Assembly: GCF_016653635.2 (NCBI RefSeq)
Contig: NZ_CP067420.1
Span: 4,056,001-4,120,000, forward strand
DNA: 64,000 bases
Direction: 5' to 3'
Source: Skermanella sp. TT6
Lineage (GTDB): Bacteria > Pseudomonadota > Alphaproteobacteria > Azospirillales > Azospirillaceae
This document shows positions 30,488-43,027 of this stretch, in pieces (the stretch's first letter is position 1; every line of letters begins with the position of its first letter). Below the pieces are notes generated by a model, which worked only from the letters and a program-made list of their open reading frames with translations, made no database searches and was not told the DNA's origin. The position numbers and the translations under genes were made by a program.

Positions 30488-30578
30488 GATGACCCCAGTC
30501 TCTCAAGAAATGGGGCCTCCGGTAAACCCGGCGCGGTTCAAAGCTACTGTCGGCTAACACCAGCCTACAGGAGCGAAC

Positions 30579-30851
30579 ATGGACGACCGAACGACCCAAC
30601 CTTCCTTTCCCAAAGGCGGGGTCTCACCAATGCCGTCGGCGGTTCCCAAGCTGGTAACCGCGAAGGAACTGTCCGCCAAAATTCCGTACAGCGCCGTGCA
30701 TGTCTGGCGCCTAGAGCAAAAAGGCGAGTTCCCTCGCCGTATCCATCTTGGTTGCAACCGGGTAGCCTGGCTGGAAGCCGAAATCCTCGAATGGTTAGCC
30801 AGGAAGCTGGCCGAGCGCGAAGCAGCCGCCCTGACGCGTGAAGCGGCGTAA
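30579..30851 (+). CDS. alpA: AlpA-family phage/island transcriptional regulator
   Basis: The 90-residue protein contains the MerR/Xis-like winged helix of AlpA: LVTAKELSAKIPYSAVHVWR, then FPRRIHLGCNRVAWLEAEIL and EWLARKLAERE. AlpA proteins activate excision and early genes in prophages and in phage satellites of the PICI type. CAGGAGCG precedes the ATG. An alternative start is the Met at residue 18. The IS3 element lies immediately upstream and may have separated the gene from its promoter. Confidence 0.85.
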   Translation: MDDRTTQPSFPKGGVSPMPSAVPKLVTAKELSAKIPYSAVHVWRLEQKGEFPRRIHLGCNRVAWLEAEILEWLARKLAEREAAALTREAA

Positions 30852-30858
30852 TTGAACA

Positions 30859-30889
30859 GTGCCCGGCAAGAACTACAATTGCCGGGCAC
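30859..30889 (+). terminator. hairpin after alpA
   Basis: GTGCCCGGCA at 30859-30868 and TGCCGGGCAC at 30880-30889 pair perfectly over 10 bases. A related, less perfect copy occurs at 31994-32022 in the duplicated segment downstream. Confidence 0.65.
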
Positions 30890-30976
30890 CTGTAACTCTC
30901 AATCTACATGATGCACCAGTGCCCGCCATTTGCTCGCGGGGCACAGCTTCAATTTTAGACAGGGAAACATTCTACC

Positions 30977-31195
30977 ATGGATCATAAGTTCCGTGCAGAC
31001 AGATACACGCCTTCAGCCAACCGGTAGCAGCACTGCGTAAGACGGTACGATCCTAGCGCCTGATCAAAAACCACGAGTTCAGGCTGAAGCGCGGAAAGAT
31101 GGTGGGGAGTTCACCAACTCACTTGCAGGATTTTCAAGGACTCGGCTGCTGATCGACATCGAGACCAAGGTCGGCGCACTCAGTGACCGGTTCTA
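30977..31195 (+). pseudogene. decayed paralogue of the gene at 32110
   Basis: The frame starts MDHKFRADRYTPSANR and stops at a TAG at 31025-31027. The intact gene at 32110 starts MEPMFRASRPLSSPNR, and the two share upstream DNA, including the hairpin and CACCTGTAA. After the stop the similarity continues for a short distance (ACGATCCTAGCGC versus ACGATCCCGGCGC) and then fades. It is the remnant of a duplicated segment. Confidence 0.65.
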
Positions 31196-31267
31196 AGCTT
31201 ATCGGGTGATCTATGGGCCAGTCCAGTGCGGACAGAAATCGTATCGAAAGACAGCCTTAACATTCCG

Positions 31268-31304
31268 CTGCCCTGGGCTGGTGTACAGCCGGTGCCCAGG
31301 GCAG
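31268..31304 (+). terminator. hairpin before the 31330 gene
   Basis: CTGCCCTGGGC at 31268-31278 and GCCCAGGGCAG at 31294-31304 form a perfect 11-bp stem. It ends 25 bases before the next start codon, so a regulatory role is also possible. Confidence 0.55.
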
Positions 31305-31329
31305 CTTCACCTTAGAGTAGAGTAAAGTC

Positions 31330-31881
31330 ATGCCTAAACACGATACCACAACTCACCAAGGTAATGAAGCCAGCAACATCGTGCCATCAAACCAGCCGTC
31401 TTGGGAGCATAGGCCGCGGCCACTATCGAAGCTTGTGTTAAATACCGCGAAATTCACGCGCCCCCCGCACAAGGTTCGGCAAGCTCTTTTGGAATACGTC
31501 TTTGCCACGCCCGTGTCGATTGCTGAATTCAACCGGCAAAAGCTGCGCCTGCCGTACGGCCTGTGGATCGCCGACGACGGGACAGCATATCTGTTCAATT
31601 GCGAGTTTGAATTGCTGTTTGTCTGGCTGACTGATGCTACGCGGCCTGAATGCTGCGACCTTCACTGGAACAATGTCACCGTACAAGAAGGTGGATTTTT
31701 CTACAGCGATCGCAGCATCTACGACATCGGTCCCTCAAACCTCCATCAAGCACTCGAAGCTTTGCTCGGCGCTTGGGAGCATGGCAACCGAGCCATGGCG
31801 GAAGTACTAGAAGCGTGGCTGCTCGGCCAGCACAAGGCATACCAAGAGCTTATCCAAGCATGCCAGAAGGACCCCGCTTAA
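31330..31881 (+). CDS. hypothetical island protein, 183 aa
   Basis: The protein begins MPKHDTTTHQGNEASNIVPS. Its middle is aromatic-rich: FNRQKLRLPYGLWIADDGTA, then YLFNCEFELLFVWLTDATRP. The C-terminal part is a helical pair (LHQALEALLGAWEHGNRAMA). No membrane span or known motif is recognised. Codon use is less GC-biased than in the chromosomal genes upstream, in keeping with an acquired island. It lies between two copies of a duplicated segment. Function unknown. Confidence 0.6.
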   Translation: MPKHDTTTHQGNEASNIVPSNQPSWEHRPRPLSKLVLNTAKFTRPPHKVRQALLEYVFATPVSIAEFNRQKLRLPYGLWIADDGTAYLFNCEFELLFVWLTDATRPECCDLHWNNVTVQEGGFFYSDRSIYDIGPSNLHQALEALLGAWEHGNRAMAEVLEAWLLGQHKAYQELIQACQKDPA

Positions 31882-32109
31882 GAAATGCTGGCCACGCATT
31901 AGTCAAAGGCATATTGCCAGTCACCTCACCTGAATAAGAGGCTAGCCGAGCCTGAAGCGCTCGTCCTGACTGATGCGCCGGCTTGATTAAACAGTGCCCG
32001 GCGGGGATTGCACCTGCCGAGCACCTGTAAGCCTCAGTCCGCACGATGCTGTAGCGCTCGCTAACTGCTCGTGAGGCGCAACCAACACTTCAGATGGAGA
32101 ATTCATATC

Positions 32110-32811
32110 ATGGAACCTATGTTCCGTGCCAGTAGGCCCTTGTCTTCCCCCAACCGCCATCAACGCCGCGCGGAGGCGGCACGATCCCGGCGCAGGGCAA
32201 GCAAGTTTGGGCTGACGGGAGCCAAAATCGACTCGACCAATCGGGCGACGGACCGTTTCCTTGCCCACGGATGTGACTGCTGTGGTGCACCGGCTGTCCC
32301 TGGCCTTCCCGTGCTCTGTGTGCCCAGTGGGGCCGATTTCCTGGCCGTCTGTGATGATTGCAAGGCCGTGCACAACATGAAGCCCGCGGTGGCCGTCGTT
32401 TCGGATGCGGTCACCGACCCGTGGGCGGAGGATGATAGCGATTGGTTCGCCGCTAATCCCGGCCGATCCCTCCGCCTCCGCAAGAAGATGCCCGGTGAGC
32501 TTCAAGTGGCGGCGATGGACCGCGGAGCGGAAGTTCCGGCCCAGTTGCCTGGGCATTTGTGGGCCACGGTCAGCTACCAGATCAGGCCGGGCGAAAGAGC
32601 CCGCTCCTTCCACCAAGTCCCCATCGGCAACTCGATCGACGGTCTGAGTGACCTGGAGCTTGCCGCGCACTTCTTTTCCGAGGGCGACCTTGAGACTGCT
32701 GAGCAGGGGTTCGATGACATGGTGGCCCTGTCCATCGGCCGGGTGCGTGCCGATGCCCTTTTCCGCCGGACGCAATCCCGGCTAGCTGCCTTCGAGGAGG
32801 ACGTCCAGTGA
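32110..32811 (+). CDS. hypothetical protein with zinc-ribbon-like cysteines
   Basis: The 233-residue protein begins MEPMFRASRPLSSPNRHQRR. It has an Arg-rich N-terminus and then cysteines arranged as CDCCGAP...CVP...CDDC, which could bind zinc. The C-terminal part is helical (LSDLELAAHFFSEGDLETAE). The start is the ATG at 32110, which aligns with the degraded paralogue at 30977; GATGGAGAATTC precedes it. Its stop overlaps the start of the primase-helicase gene by four bases, so it may act with that protein. Function unknown. Confidence 0.65.
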   Translation: MEPMFRASRPLSSPNRHQRRAEAARSRRRASKFGLTGAKIDSTNRATDRFLAHGCDCCGAPAVPGLPVLCVPSGADFLAVCDDCKAVHNMKPAVAVVSDAVTDPWAEDDSDWFAANPGRSLRLRKKMPGELQVAAMDRGAEVPAQLPGHLWATVSYQIRPGERARSFHQVPIGNSIDGLSDLELAAHFFSEGDLETAEQGFDDMVALSIGRVRADALFRRTQSRLAAFEEDVQ

Positions 32812-34994
32812 CGATAAGTGCATTCCCCTACGACCATGGTGGCGCGCCGAACCTTGGCGCCGTTGAATTCGCGCTCTATTGGTCGAAAGGCAATCCCTTC
32901 ACATTGATCGCCATTTATCCGAGCGGTAAGCTGATCGGCAGAACCTTAAATCCTGATGAGATCGAAGCCGGAGTACCGAAGTTCGTTAAGTTCCATCAGG
33001 AGAACCAGGCGAACATATACTTCGTCCCCAATCAGACACACGGGCCGGTATCAACAAAGCCGGCCAAGTCGCACATGGCCGCCGCGCTCGCTGTTTGCGT
33101 TGACATCGACCCCCGGGAAGCCGAGGAACTCAAGCCCGGCGGCTGGGATCGGGAACGCCAACGGATTCTCGCCCAAGCAGACGAACTCGCTGCCGATCCT
33201 GACTGTCCGCCGACCGTGATCATCGACAGCGGCAACGGCGTCCAGCTGTTCTGGCGCTTTGCCGAGCCATGCCCCCTCGACGGACCGAACGGTGAGGCGA
33301 CACGCCGAAATGAAGCGCTCGCCAAGGCCATCGGGAAAGCGTTGGGCGGCGACAACACCTTTAACACCGACCGCATTATGCGTATGCCGGGAACGTTGAA
33401 CTTTCCTCATGGGAAGAAAAAGGACAAGGGGCGTGGCATAACCCAGGCGAGGGTTCTATGGTTGGGCGGTGGGGAGTACTCGCCCGATCAGCTGGAGGCA
33501 TTGCCGGACCGGCTGTTCGCCGAGTGGGGACCATCCGCTTTTTCTGAGGAGGCCACGGACCTTCCCGCAAACCGGCCCCGGAGCCCGATGACGACTCCTG
33601 AGATGGGGGCGGCCATTGCCGCCCTGATCAGCGAGATGCGCGCTAAGCGCGTGCTGGAAGTCCGGGAATGGGCCGACCTGTCGCCAGCCCTCCAGTCAGG
33701 CCTGGATGCCGCCCTGGCCACGTCCGAGCCTCTGCGGTGCCGCTGGGAGGGAGACACCGCCGGGCTGATGGACACCAGCCGCAGCGGCTTGGATATGAGT
33801 CTCGCGTCCATGCTCAAGCAGGCCGGCTTCTCGGGCGTCGATGTTGCGCTCATCCTGCGGGCCTTCGAGCATGGAGCGGCCTGCGAAACGGGTAAGCACA
33901 CCACCGAGGCGGCCCAACTCCGGTATCTCGCACGCTGCGTCGTGCGATCCTTTGACCGGGCGGACACGCCTGCTTGGGTCCTGAAGATGAACGAGCGGCA
34001 CGCCGTCGTGTTCGACGCCGGCAAGACGTTGGTGATGACGGAAAAGCTCGACTACGCGACTGGAAAGCCGGTCTATGTCTTCAGCTCCCCCGCCCAGATT
34101 TCCTCCCTATACGCGAACCACCGGGTTGAGGTCGGCAGGCGCAAGAACGGGCAGCCGATGCGGCGTCCTCTTGGTGACGCTTGGCTGGAACACGAACACC
34201 GCCGGCAATTCCTGGGCGGCTTGGTGTTTCTGCCCGGCCAGGTGGCCCCGGCGGACACCTTCAATCTCTGGCGCGGCTTTGGCATCGAGCCTCGCCCGGG
34301 TGAGTGGCCGCTGCTGCGCCGGCATCTCCTCGACGTCATCTGCTTGGGCAGCACCAGCCTGTGCGATTGGCTGTTGAACTGGTGCGCGCACATGTTCCAA
34401 CAGCCCATGGTCAAGGCAGAGGTGGCCGTCGTCCTGCGCGGCGGCGAGGGCAACGGGAAGGGAACCCTGGGGCGTGCTCTCCGCGACATCTTGGGCATAC
34501 ACGGCATCCAGGTGACCAACCCGAGACACGTGGTCGGGAACTTCAACGGCCATCTGCGCGATGTGCTCCTCCTGTTCGCCGACGAAGCCTTCTTCGCCGG
34601 CGACCGGGCTGCCGACGGGGTGCTCAAGGGGTTGATCACCGAACCGACGCTGATGATCGAACGCAAGGGGGTGGATGCTGTCCAGGCACCGAACCTGCTG
34701 CGGGTCATCATGGCGACCAACAATGACTGGGCCGTCCCGGCCGCCAAGGACGCACGCCGGTACCTGGTGCTCGATGTTCCTGACACGGTGAAGGGCAAGA
34801 GCGAATATTTCACCGCGTTGAACGCTGAGATGGAGGCCGGCGGATTGGCGGCGTTCCTCCACGACATGCTCCGACGTGACATTGCCAGGTGGAACCACCG
34901 CACGGCGCCGACGACGGCCGGCCTGATCGAGCAGAAGCTCTTCAGCCTGCACGGCGTATCACGCTGGTGGTTCGAGCGGTTGTGTGTGGCCGAC
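32808..34994 (+). pseudogene. primase–helicase of the island, 5' part (split by IS21)
   Basis: The first 729 codons encode an archaeo-eukaryotic-type primase domain (AALAVCVDIDPREAEEL with the DxD pair, VIIDSGNGVQLFWRF, FNTDRIMRMPGTLNFP). A D5-like superfamily 3 helicase follows, with Walker A VVLRGGEGNGKGTLGRAL, Walker B LLLFADEAFFAG and sensor VIMATNNDWAVP. It would prime and unwind the replicating island. The coding sequence is broken after FERLCVAD by an IS21 element. Removing the IS and one copy of the 6-bp duplication GCCGAC restores an in-frame 844-residue protein. Read as it stands, the frame continues 41 codons into the IS and ends at 35117. Confidence 0.9.
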
Positions 34995-35171
34995 TGCATA
35001 TTTCGGCTGAATCCGCCCTCTGATTTCGGGGGAAAGCGCCCCCCTGTTTCGGTTCAAACCGCCCTGCCGTTTCGGCGATTTCGCCCACACGTGGGAGTAG
35101 AGATGGGCGGCGTCTGATCCTGTATCGGCATCTACACTGGGGTCCTTGCGACAATGGGCAGGGAGGGTGGG

Positions 35172-36689
35172 ATGCCGCGAGGGAGATCGGACATGCGACG
35201 CATCAGGGAAGTCTTGCGGCTGCGCGATGAGTTCGGGGCGAGCGTGCGCCGGATCGCGGCGGCATGCCGGATGCCGCGCACGACGGTGCGCGATTACCTG
35301 CGCCGCCTCGAGAGCGCGGACCTGCGCTTTGGCGACGTGAAGGAGTGGAGCGACGAGGAGCTGGAGCGGCGTCTGTTCCCGCCACCGCCGGCGCAGCCAC
35401 GTCCCCTGCCGGACTGGGCAGCGGTGGAGCGGGACCTGGGCCGGCGGGGCGTGACGCTCCAACTGCTCTGGCAGGAGTATCTGGTTTGCCATCCCGACGG
35501 CTACCGCTACACCCAGTTCGTCCAGCGCTTCCGGGACTGGCAGGCCGCCCGGGCAGTTCCCCGGATGCGGCGCGACCATCTGCCGGGCGACGCGCTGGAA
35601 GTCGATTACGCCGGCATGACCCTGATGATCGGGGTCGGCGCCGATGCCCGCCCGGCGCAGATCTTCGTCGCCTGCCTGCCGTACTCCGGCTACATCTACG
35701 CCGAAGCGACCTGGACGCAGCGGTCGGAGGACTGGCTGGCCTCCCACGTCCGGCTGCTGGAGCACCTGGGCGGTGCTCCGGCCCGCCTGGTGCCCGACAA
35801 CCTCAAGGTCGGCGTCAGCCACGCCTCGTTCTACGATCCCACCCTCAACCCCGGCTACCACGACCTTGCCCAGCACTACCGGATCGCCGTCGTCCCGACG
35901 CGGGTGCGTCAGCCGAGGGACAAGGCAGCGGTCGAGAATGCGGTGCTGCAGGTCGAACGGCGCGTGCTGGCGCCGATCCGCGACACCGTCTTCGTCAGCC
36001 TCGACGCCGCCAACGCCGCGATCCGGGAGCACCTGGCCATGCTGAACGCAGCACCGCTGAGCGGCGACAAGGACAGCTGCCGGGCGCGGATCCTGGCCGA
36101 GCGGGAGCGTGCCCATCTGCGGCCGCTGCCGGCGGACCGCTTCGTTCCGGGAACCTGGAGCCGCTACAAGCTGGCGCCCGATTACCATGTCGTGATCGAC
36201 GGCGCCGCCTACTCGGTGCCCTACACCGCGATCGGCAAGACGGTCGATGTCCACGCGACCGCCGCCCTGATCAGCATCTTCCTGCGCGGGCGGCGCGTCG
36301 CCTGCCATCCCCGGGCTTCGGCCGGCAGCCGGACGACGCTGGAAGCTCACCAGCCGGCCTCCCACCGCGCGGTGGCCCGCTACACGCCGGAACACCTTCA
36401 GGCCGAGTTCGCCGCGGTCGGCTCGGCGGCGACCCTGCTGTTCGAGCGCATCCTGGCGGCGGCGGAACATCGCGAGCAGGCGGTGCGTGCCGGTCTCGGC
36501 CTGCTCCGGCTCGGCGGCGCCCACGGCGCCGACCGGCTGGAACAAGCCTGTCAGGCCGCCCTGGAAGCCAATGTCCGATCCTGGCGCTACGTCCAGCGCT
36601 GGCTCACCAGCGGCGGTCCGCCGCCAGCCTCATCCGACGGCTTGGGCGAGCACGCCAACCTGCGCGGCCCCTCTTACTACCGGAACTGA
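35172..36689 (+). CDS. istA: IS21-family transposase IstA
   Basis: The 505-residue protein has an N-terminal helix-turn-helix (SVRRIAAACRMPRTTVRDYL). A DDE integrase core follows, with Asp in DALEVDYAGMTLMIG, Asp in RLVPDNLKVGVSHAS and Glu in DKAAVENAVLQVERR. A C-terminal beta domain contains PDYHVVIDGAAYSVPY. It catalyses cut-and-paste transposition together with IstB. The start at 35172 follows GGGAGGGTGGG; an in-frame ATG 18 bases upstream is an alternative. Confidence 0.95.
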   Translation: MPRGRSDMRRIREVLRLRDEFGASVRRIAAACRMPRTTVRDYLRRLESADLRFGDVKEWSDEELERRLFPPPPAQPRPLPDWAAVERDLGRRGVTLQLLWQEYLVCHPDGYRYTQFVQRFRDWQAARAVPRMRRDHLPGDALEVDYAGMTLMIGVGADARPAQIFVACLPYSGYIYAEATWTQRSEDWLASHVRLLEHLGGAPARLVPDNLKVGVSHASFYDPTLNPGYHDLAQHYRIAVVPTRVRQPRDKAAVENAVLQVERRVLAPIRDTVFVSLDAANAAIREHLAMLNAAPLSGDKDSCRARILAERERAHLRPLPADRFVPGTWSRYKLAPDYHVVIDGAAYSVPYTAIGKTVDVHATAALISIFLRGRRVACHPRASAGSRTTLEAHQPASHRAVARYTPEHLQAEFAAVGSAATLLFERILAAAEHREQAVRAGLGLLRLGGAHGADRLEQACQAALEANVRSWRYVQRWLTSGGPPPASSDGLGEHANLRGPSYYRN

Positions 36690-36707
36690 ACAAGGAGACC
36701 CGAGAGC

Positions 36708-37469
36708 ATGAAGCATCCGACCCACGAGGCTCTGCGCCGGCTGCGGCTGTACGGCATGGCGCGCGGCCTGGAAGACCTCGAGCGCCAGCCCGAGCGCAAC
36801 CAGCTCAGCTTCGACGACCAGCTTGCCCTGCTGGTCGAGCGCGAGACGGCGGAGCGCGCCAACACCGCCCTGGCCAGCCGGCTGAAGCGGGCCCGGCTGC
36901 GCCAGACCGCCTGCCTGGAGGATCTCGACTGGCGCACGCCGCGCGGCCTCGATCGCACGCTGATCCGCGATCTGGCGAGTTGTCGCTGGGTTCGCGAGCA
37001 CCAGCCGCTGCTGGTGACCGGCCCGACCGGCATCGGCAAGACGTTCCTGGCCTGTGCGCTGGGCAACCAGGCGGCCCGGGAAGGCTACGGCGTCTTCTAC
37101 ACCCGGCTGACGCGCCTGCTCGACGATCTGGCGACCGCCCGGCTCGACGGCTCGCTCGCCCGCGTCCTGCGCCGCCTGGCCCGCCTGGAGGTGCTGATCA
37201 TCGACGACTGGGCCATGACCGAGCTCACTGCGGCTCAGCGGCTCGACCTGATGGAAGTGATCGACGACCGGCATGACCGTGCCGCCACGGTGCTGGCAAC
37301 CCAGATCCCCGTGGCGAACTGGCACCGGTCGATCGGCGATGCCACTTACGCCGACGCGATCCTCGACCGCGTCGTTCACCGGGCATTGCGCATCGAGCTC
37401 ACGGGCGAGTCCATGCGCCGGGTACGGGCGGCAGACCAGAAAACAGCCAGATCTGCAACGCCATCGTGA
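36708..37469 (+). CDS. istB: IS21-family helper ATPase IstB
   Basis: The 253-residue AAA+ protein has the Walker A LLVTGPTGIGKTFLACALGN, Walker B VLIIDDWAMTEL and an Arg-rich C-terminus. It begins MKHPTHEALRRLRLYGMARG. It regulates target choice and stimulates IstA. AAGGAGACCCGAGAGC precedes the ATG, 18 bases after the istA stop. Confidence 0.95.
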   Translation: MKHPTHEALRRLRLYGMARGLEDLERQPERNQLSFDDQLALLVERETAERANTALASRLKRARLRQTACLEDLDWRTPRGLDRTLIRDLASCRWVREHQPLLVTGPTGIGKTFLACALGNQAAREGYGVFYTRLTRLLDDLATARLDGSLARVLRRLARLEVLIIDDWAMTELTAAQRLDLMEVIDDRHDRAATVLATQIPVANWHRSIGDATYADAILDRVVHRALRIELTGESMRRVRAADQKTARSATPS

Positions 37470-37619
37470 CCCCTGGCACGAGCGACGATACCAGCATAAG
37501 ATGAAAACGATGGATCACGATGCCGCCCACCCACCCGTCCCATGGGGCGGGTGGGCGAAATCACCGAAACGGTGGGCGGTTTGAACCGAAACGCCAGGGC
37601 GCTTTCGCCGGAATACGCA

Positions 37620-37973
37620 GCCGACGAACCACCCGAACCGACAGATAGCCAGATACAAGTTATAGCGATAGAAATCGACGCCCACTGGTGGATGACGGGC
37701 GCGTCAAAGAACAGCCTGTACCAAGAATATCTCATATGGGTGGGGAACCAAAAAGCTGAATACCGTCCGGAGCCACAGGCCATGTTCTGGAAGCAACTGC
37801 GCAGCTTGGTACCTACTATGGAGATGTACCGGCCGCGGCACTCGTCCGGTGAACGACCGCTGTCCATCAGGTTTCCTCCCTTGCGAGACGCCCGGGCCGC
37901 TTTCGAGAGCGCAATCGGTGGCCCAATCAACTGGCCGACGGTTTCTGACGGTGAGGGTATCGAGAACGAATAG
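37620..37973 (+). pseudogene. primase–helicase of the island, 3' part
   Basis: From the second GCCGAC onward the frame reads ADEPPEPTDSQIQVIAIEID, then AHWWMTGASKNSLYQEYLIW and ends in GEGIENE with TAG at 37971-37973. This is the C-terminal domain of D5-like helicases, and it joins the 5' part in frame once the IS is removed. On its own it has no start; upstream readings begin inside the IS. Confidence 0.88.
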
Positions 37974-37989
37974 CTTCCTTACCCTGCAT

Positions 37990-38280
37990 TGGTCAGGGTG
38001 AAGGAGGCATGGGCAGGGTCTTGGTCAGGGATGCCGGCGCGAAATGCCCGCGGAAATGCTGGGCTGGTCAGGGTGGTCAGGGTGGTCGCAGTGAAATCGG
38101 TCATATTGCCCAGCACTGCAGTGAGAGGTATTCTGAGGGCTGCTGCTCAGACATGTGCTTTCATCAACACTATCAACTCTGACCACCCTGACCACCCTGA
38201 CCACCCTGACCAACCCAGCAATCCTGCGGGTTTCTAGACAGCCTTTACCCTGACCAGACCCTGACCCAACCTGACCAGGC
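37990..38280. repeat. iteron-like array of 9-bp repeats (TGGTCAGGG / CCCTGACCA)
   Basis: TGGTCAGGG occurs at about 37990, 38022, 38065 and 38074. The inverse CCCTGACCA occurs as three tandem copies at 38186-38212 and again at 38248, with variants near 38258 and 38270. The two orientations flank a more AT-rich centre (38095-38180). The array lies just downstream of the primase-helicase gene, where PICI-type satellites keep their replication origin. I see no convincing gene in 37974-38636; frames through the repeats give low-complexity products such as DHPDHPDHPDQP. Confidence 0.65.
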
Positions 38281-38636
38281 CAGCGCCGCCATAGGCGAAG
38301 TGAGCGCTGATATGACCTGCCGTTCTGGGTGCTGGTGGCGCCACTCCAGCCAGACGGTTGCTTGCCAAGCTCAATCAAGTTCGCCGGCACAGTCCATCCG
38401 CCTCTTATGAGGTATGGTGAGTAAACGCAGGGGTAAAGCGACATAGCCGATATACCGCCTGGGCGAAGATTTCCCACTGCCCTGGTCAGAGCCGACTAGG
38501 ATTTCAGACCCCTGACCCAATTACCCGAATGAGACAGCGGCAATCCGCATCCTTTTCGCATATTTGGTGGCTTTATAGTGGCTGAGGCACTATATATACT
38601 ATACCGACTGTGTTCCAGCACCGAAGTGGGCTCAGC

Positions 38637-39164
38637 ATGACGGCGGCGACGCGGAAGGTAAGGTCCGGTCTGACCGAGAAGCAGCAACGCTTCGTCGAGA
38701 ACCTGCTCGGTGGGCTGCAGCCGATTGATGCCTACGTTGAGGCGTACAAGCCGAAGATGACCCGCCGGAGCGCCAGCTACCGGGCGCGGGACCTCCTCAA
38801 TCATCCAAGGATCATTGCAGCCATGGCCGAAGCACAGGAAGCAGCGCGTGAGCGGCGTGTCGTCAGCCTGGAGACCGTCACCGATCTCCTTCTTGAAGCC
38901 GCCGAACTTGCCCGTCAGCGCGAGCAGCCGGGCGCCCTGACCGGGGCAGCGGTGGCGCTCGCCAAGCTGCATGGATTGATGGACGCGCCACCGTCGACCA
39001 CCAACACCGAAACCCTTACTGGCGAGGCGTTGGAGGCGGAGTTCCGCTCCGTGATGGTGGCCTTGGGCATCCAGCCGCCCGACGATCTCGCGGAGGCGGT
39101 GCTGACCAGTTCGATGCACCCCCGGTCCAGCTTTGACCGGGCTCGTCACTGTCGCGGAGTTTAG
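38637..39164 (+). CDS. phage-type terminase small subunit (TerS)
   Basis: The 175-residue protein begins MTAATRKVRSGLTEKQQRFV. It continues with the usual TerS helix-turn-helix: LGGLQPIDAYVEAYKPKMTR and SASYRARDLLNHPRIIAAMA. It would recognise the packaging site. No large subunit is nearby; an isolated terS is typical of PICI-type satellites, which use the large subunit of a helper phage. The C-terminal end (SMHPRSSFDRARHCRGV) may be altered. About 75 bases separate it from the degenerate end of the CRISPR array. Confidence 0.85.
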   Translation: MTAATRKVRSGLTEKQQRFVENLLGGLQPIDAYVEAYKPKMTRRSASYRARDLLNHPRIIAAMAEAQEAARERRVVSLETVTDLLLEAAELARQREQPGALTGAAVALAKLHGLMDAPPSTTNTETLTGEALEAEFRSVMVALGIQPPDDLAEAVLTSSMHPRSSFDRARHCRGV

Positions 39165-39240
39165 CGTCGCATCCGCTGGGCATGAATAGCTCTACATGGG
39201 GTCGAGCACCGGATTTCGCCGCGCTGGCCGGGTCCGACAT

Positions 39241-42701
<3,461 letters not shown>

Positions 42702-42992
42702 TCAAAAAATCAGAGGGCCATCCAGGTCCAGCACCGGCTTGGCGCCAATGTGCTCGATCCGGCGCTTGGCGTTAGCCCCCAAGTGATAGAAGCGGAGGCT
42801 GTCCATCGCCGGATCAATCTCGCCGATCAGGCGAGCCCGTAGGGCGGTCCACTGTGCGGGGTCCACCTCGCACTCGAACACCGACAACTGCACGCGCTGG
42901 CCGAAGTCCAGGCAAGCACGCGCGACGCGGCGAAGCCGCCGGCGGCCCGCCTTTTCCCCGGTGTTCACATCATAAGTGATCAGCATCAGCAT
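42702..42992 (-). CDS. cas2: CRISPR-associated protein Cas2
   Basis: The 96-residue protein begins MLMLITYDVNTGEKAGRRRL, with the conserved Asp of the ferredoxin-like fold (YDVNT) and the QLSVFECEVDPAQW segment. It forms the Cas1-Cas2 integration complex that adds spacers at the leader. AAAGGAC precedes the ATG at 42990-42992. An ATG 15 codons upstream is not preferred. It is the last cas gene, next to the leader. Confidence 0.95.
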   Translation of the reverse strand: MLMLITYDVNTGEKAGRRRLRRVARACLDFGQRVQLSVFECEVDPAQWTALRARLIGEIDPAMDSLRFYHLGANAKRRIEHIGAKPVLDLDGPLIF

Positions 42993-43027
42993 CGGAACGT
43001 CCTTTAGAGTGGATCGCCATGACAGGA

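Larger units (their letters stand above)
29217..30540 (-). mobile_element. IS3-family insertion sequence with 3-bp target duplication
   Basis: The ends are inverted repeats: TGAACCGCCCCGGGATTCCC at 29217 and, on the opposite strand from 30540, TGAACCGCGCCGGGTTTACC, both followed by GGAGGCC. The three bases AAG flank the element on both sides, as expected for IS3. It carries orfA and orfB. The element separates the integrase operon from the alpA gene. Confidence 0.92.
34995..37619 (+). mobile_element. IS21-family insertion sequence with 6-bp target duplication
   Basis: The left end starts TGCATATTTCGG and the right end, read inward on the other strand, TGCGTATTCCGG. Both ends continue into repeated blocks containing TTTCGGTTCAAACCGCCC and GATTTCGCCCAC. 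The bases GCCGAC flank both ends (34989-34994 and 37620-37625). It carries istA and istB and sits inside the primase-helicase gene. Confidence 0.93.

Noticed and set aside
37989-38237. Plus-strand frame of 82 codons with DHPDHPDHPDQP
   Set aside because: The product is dictated by the 9-bp repeats, and no ribosome site or homologous domain is recognisable. The opposite strand gives an equally poor frame (38025-38477).
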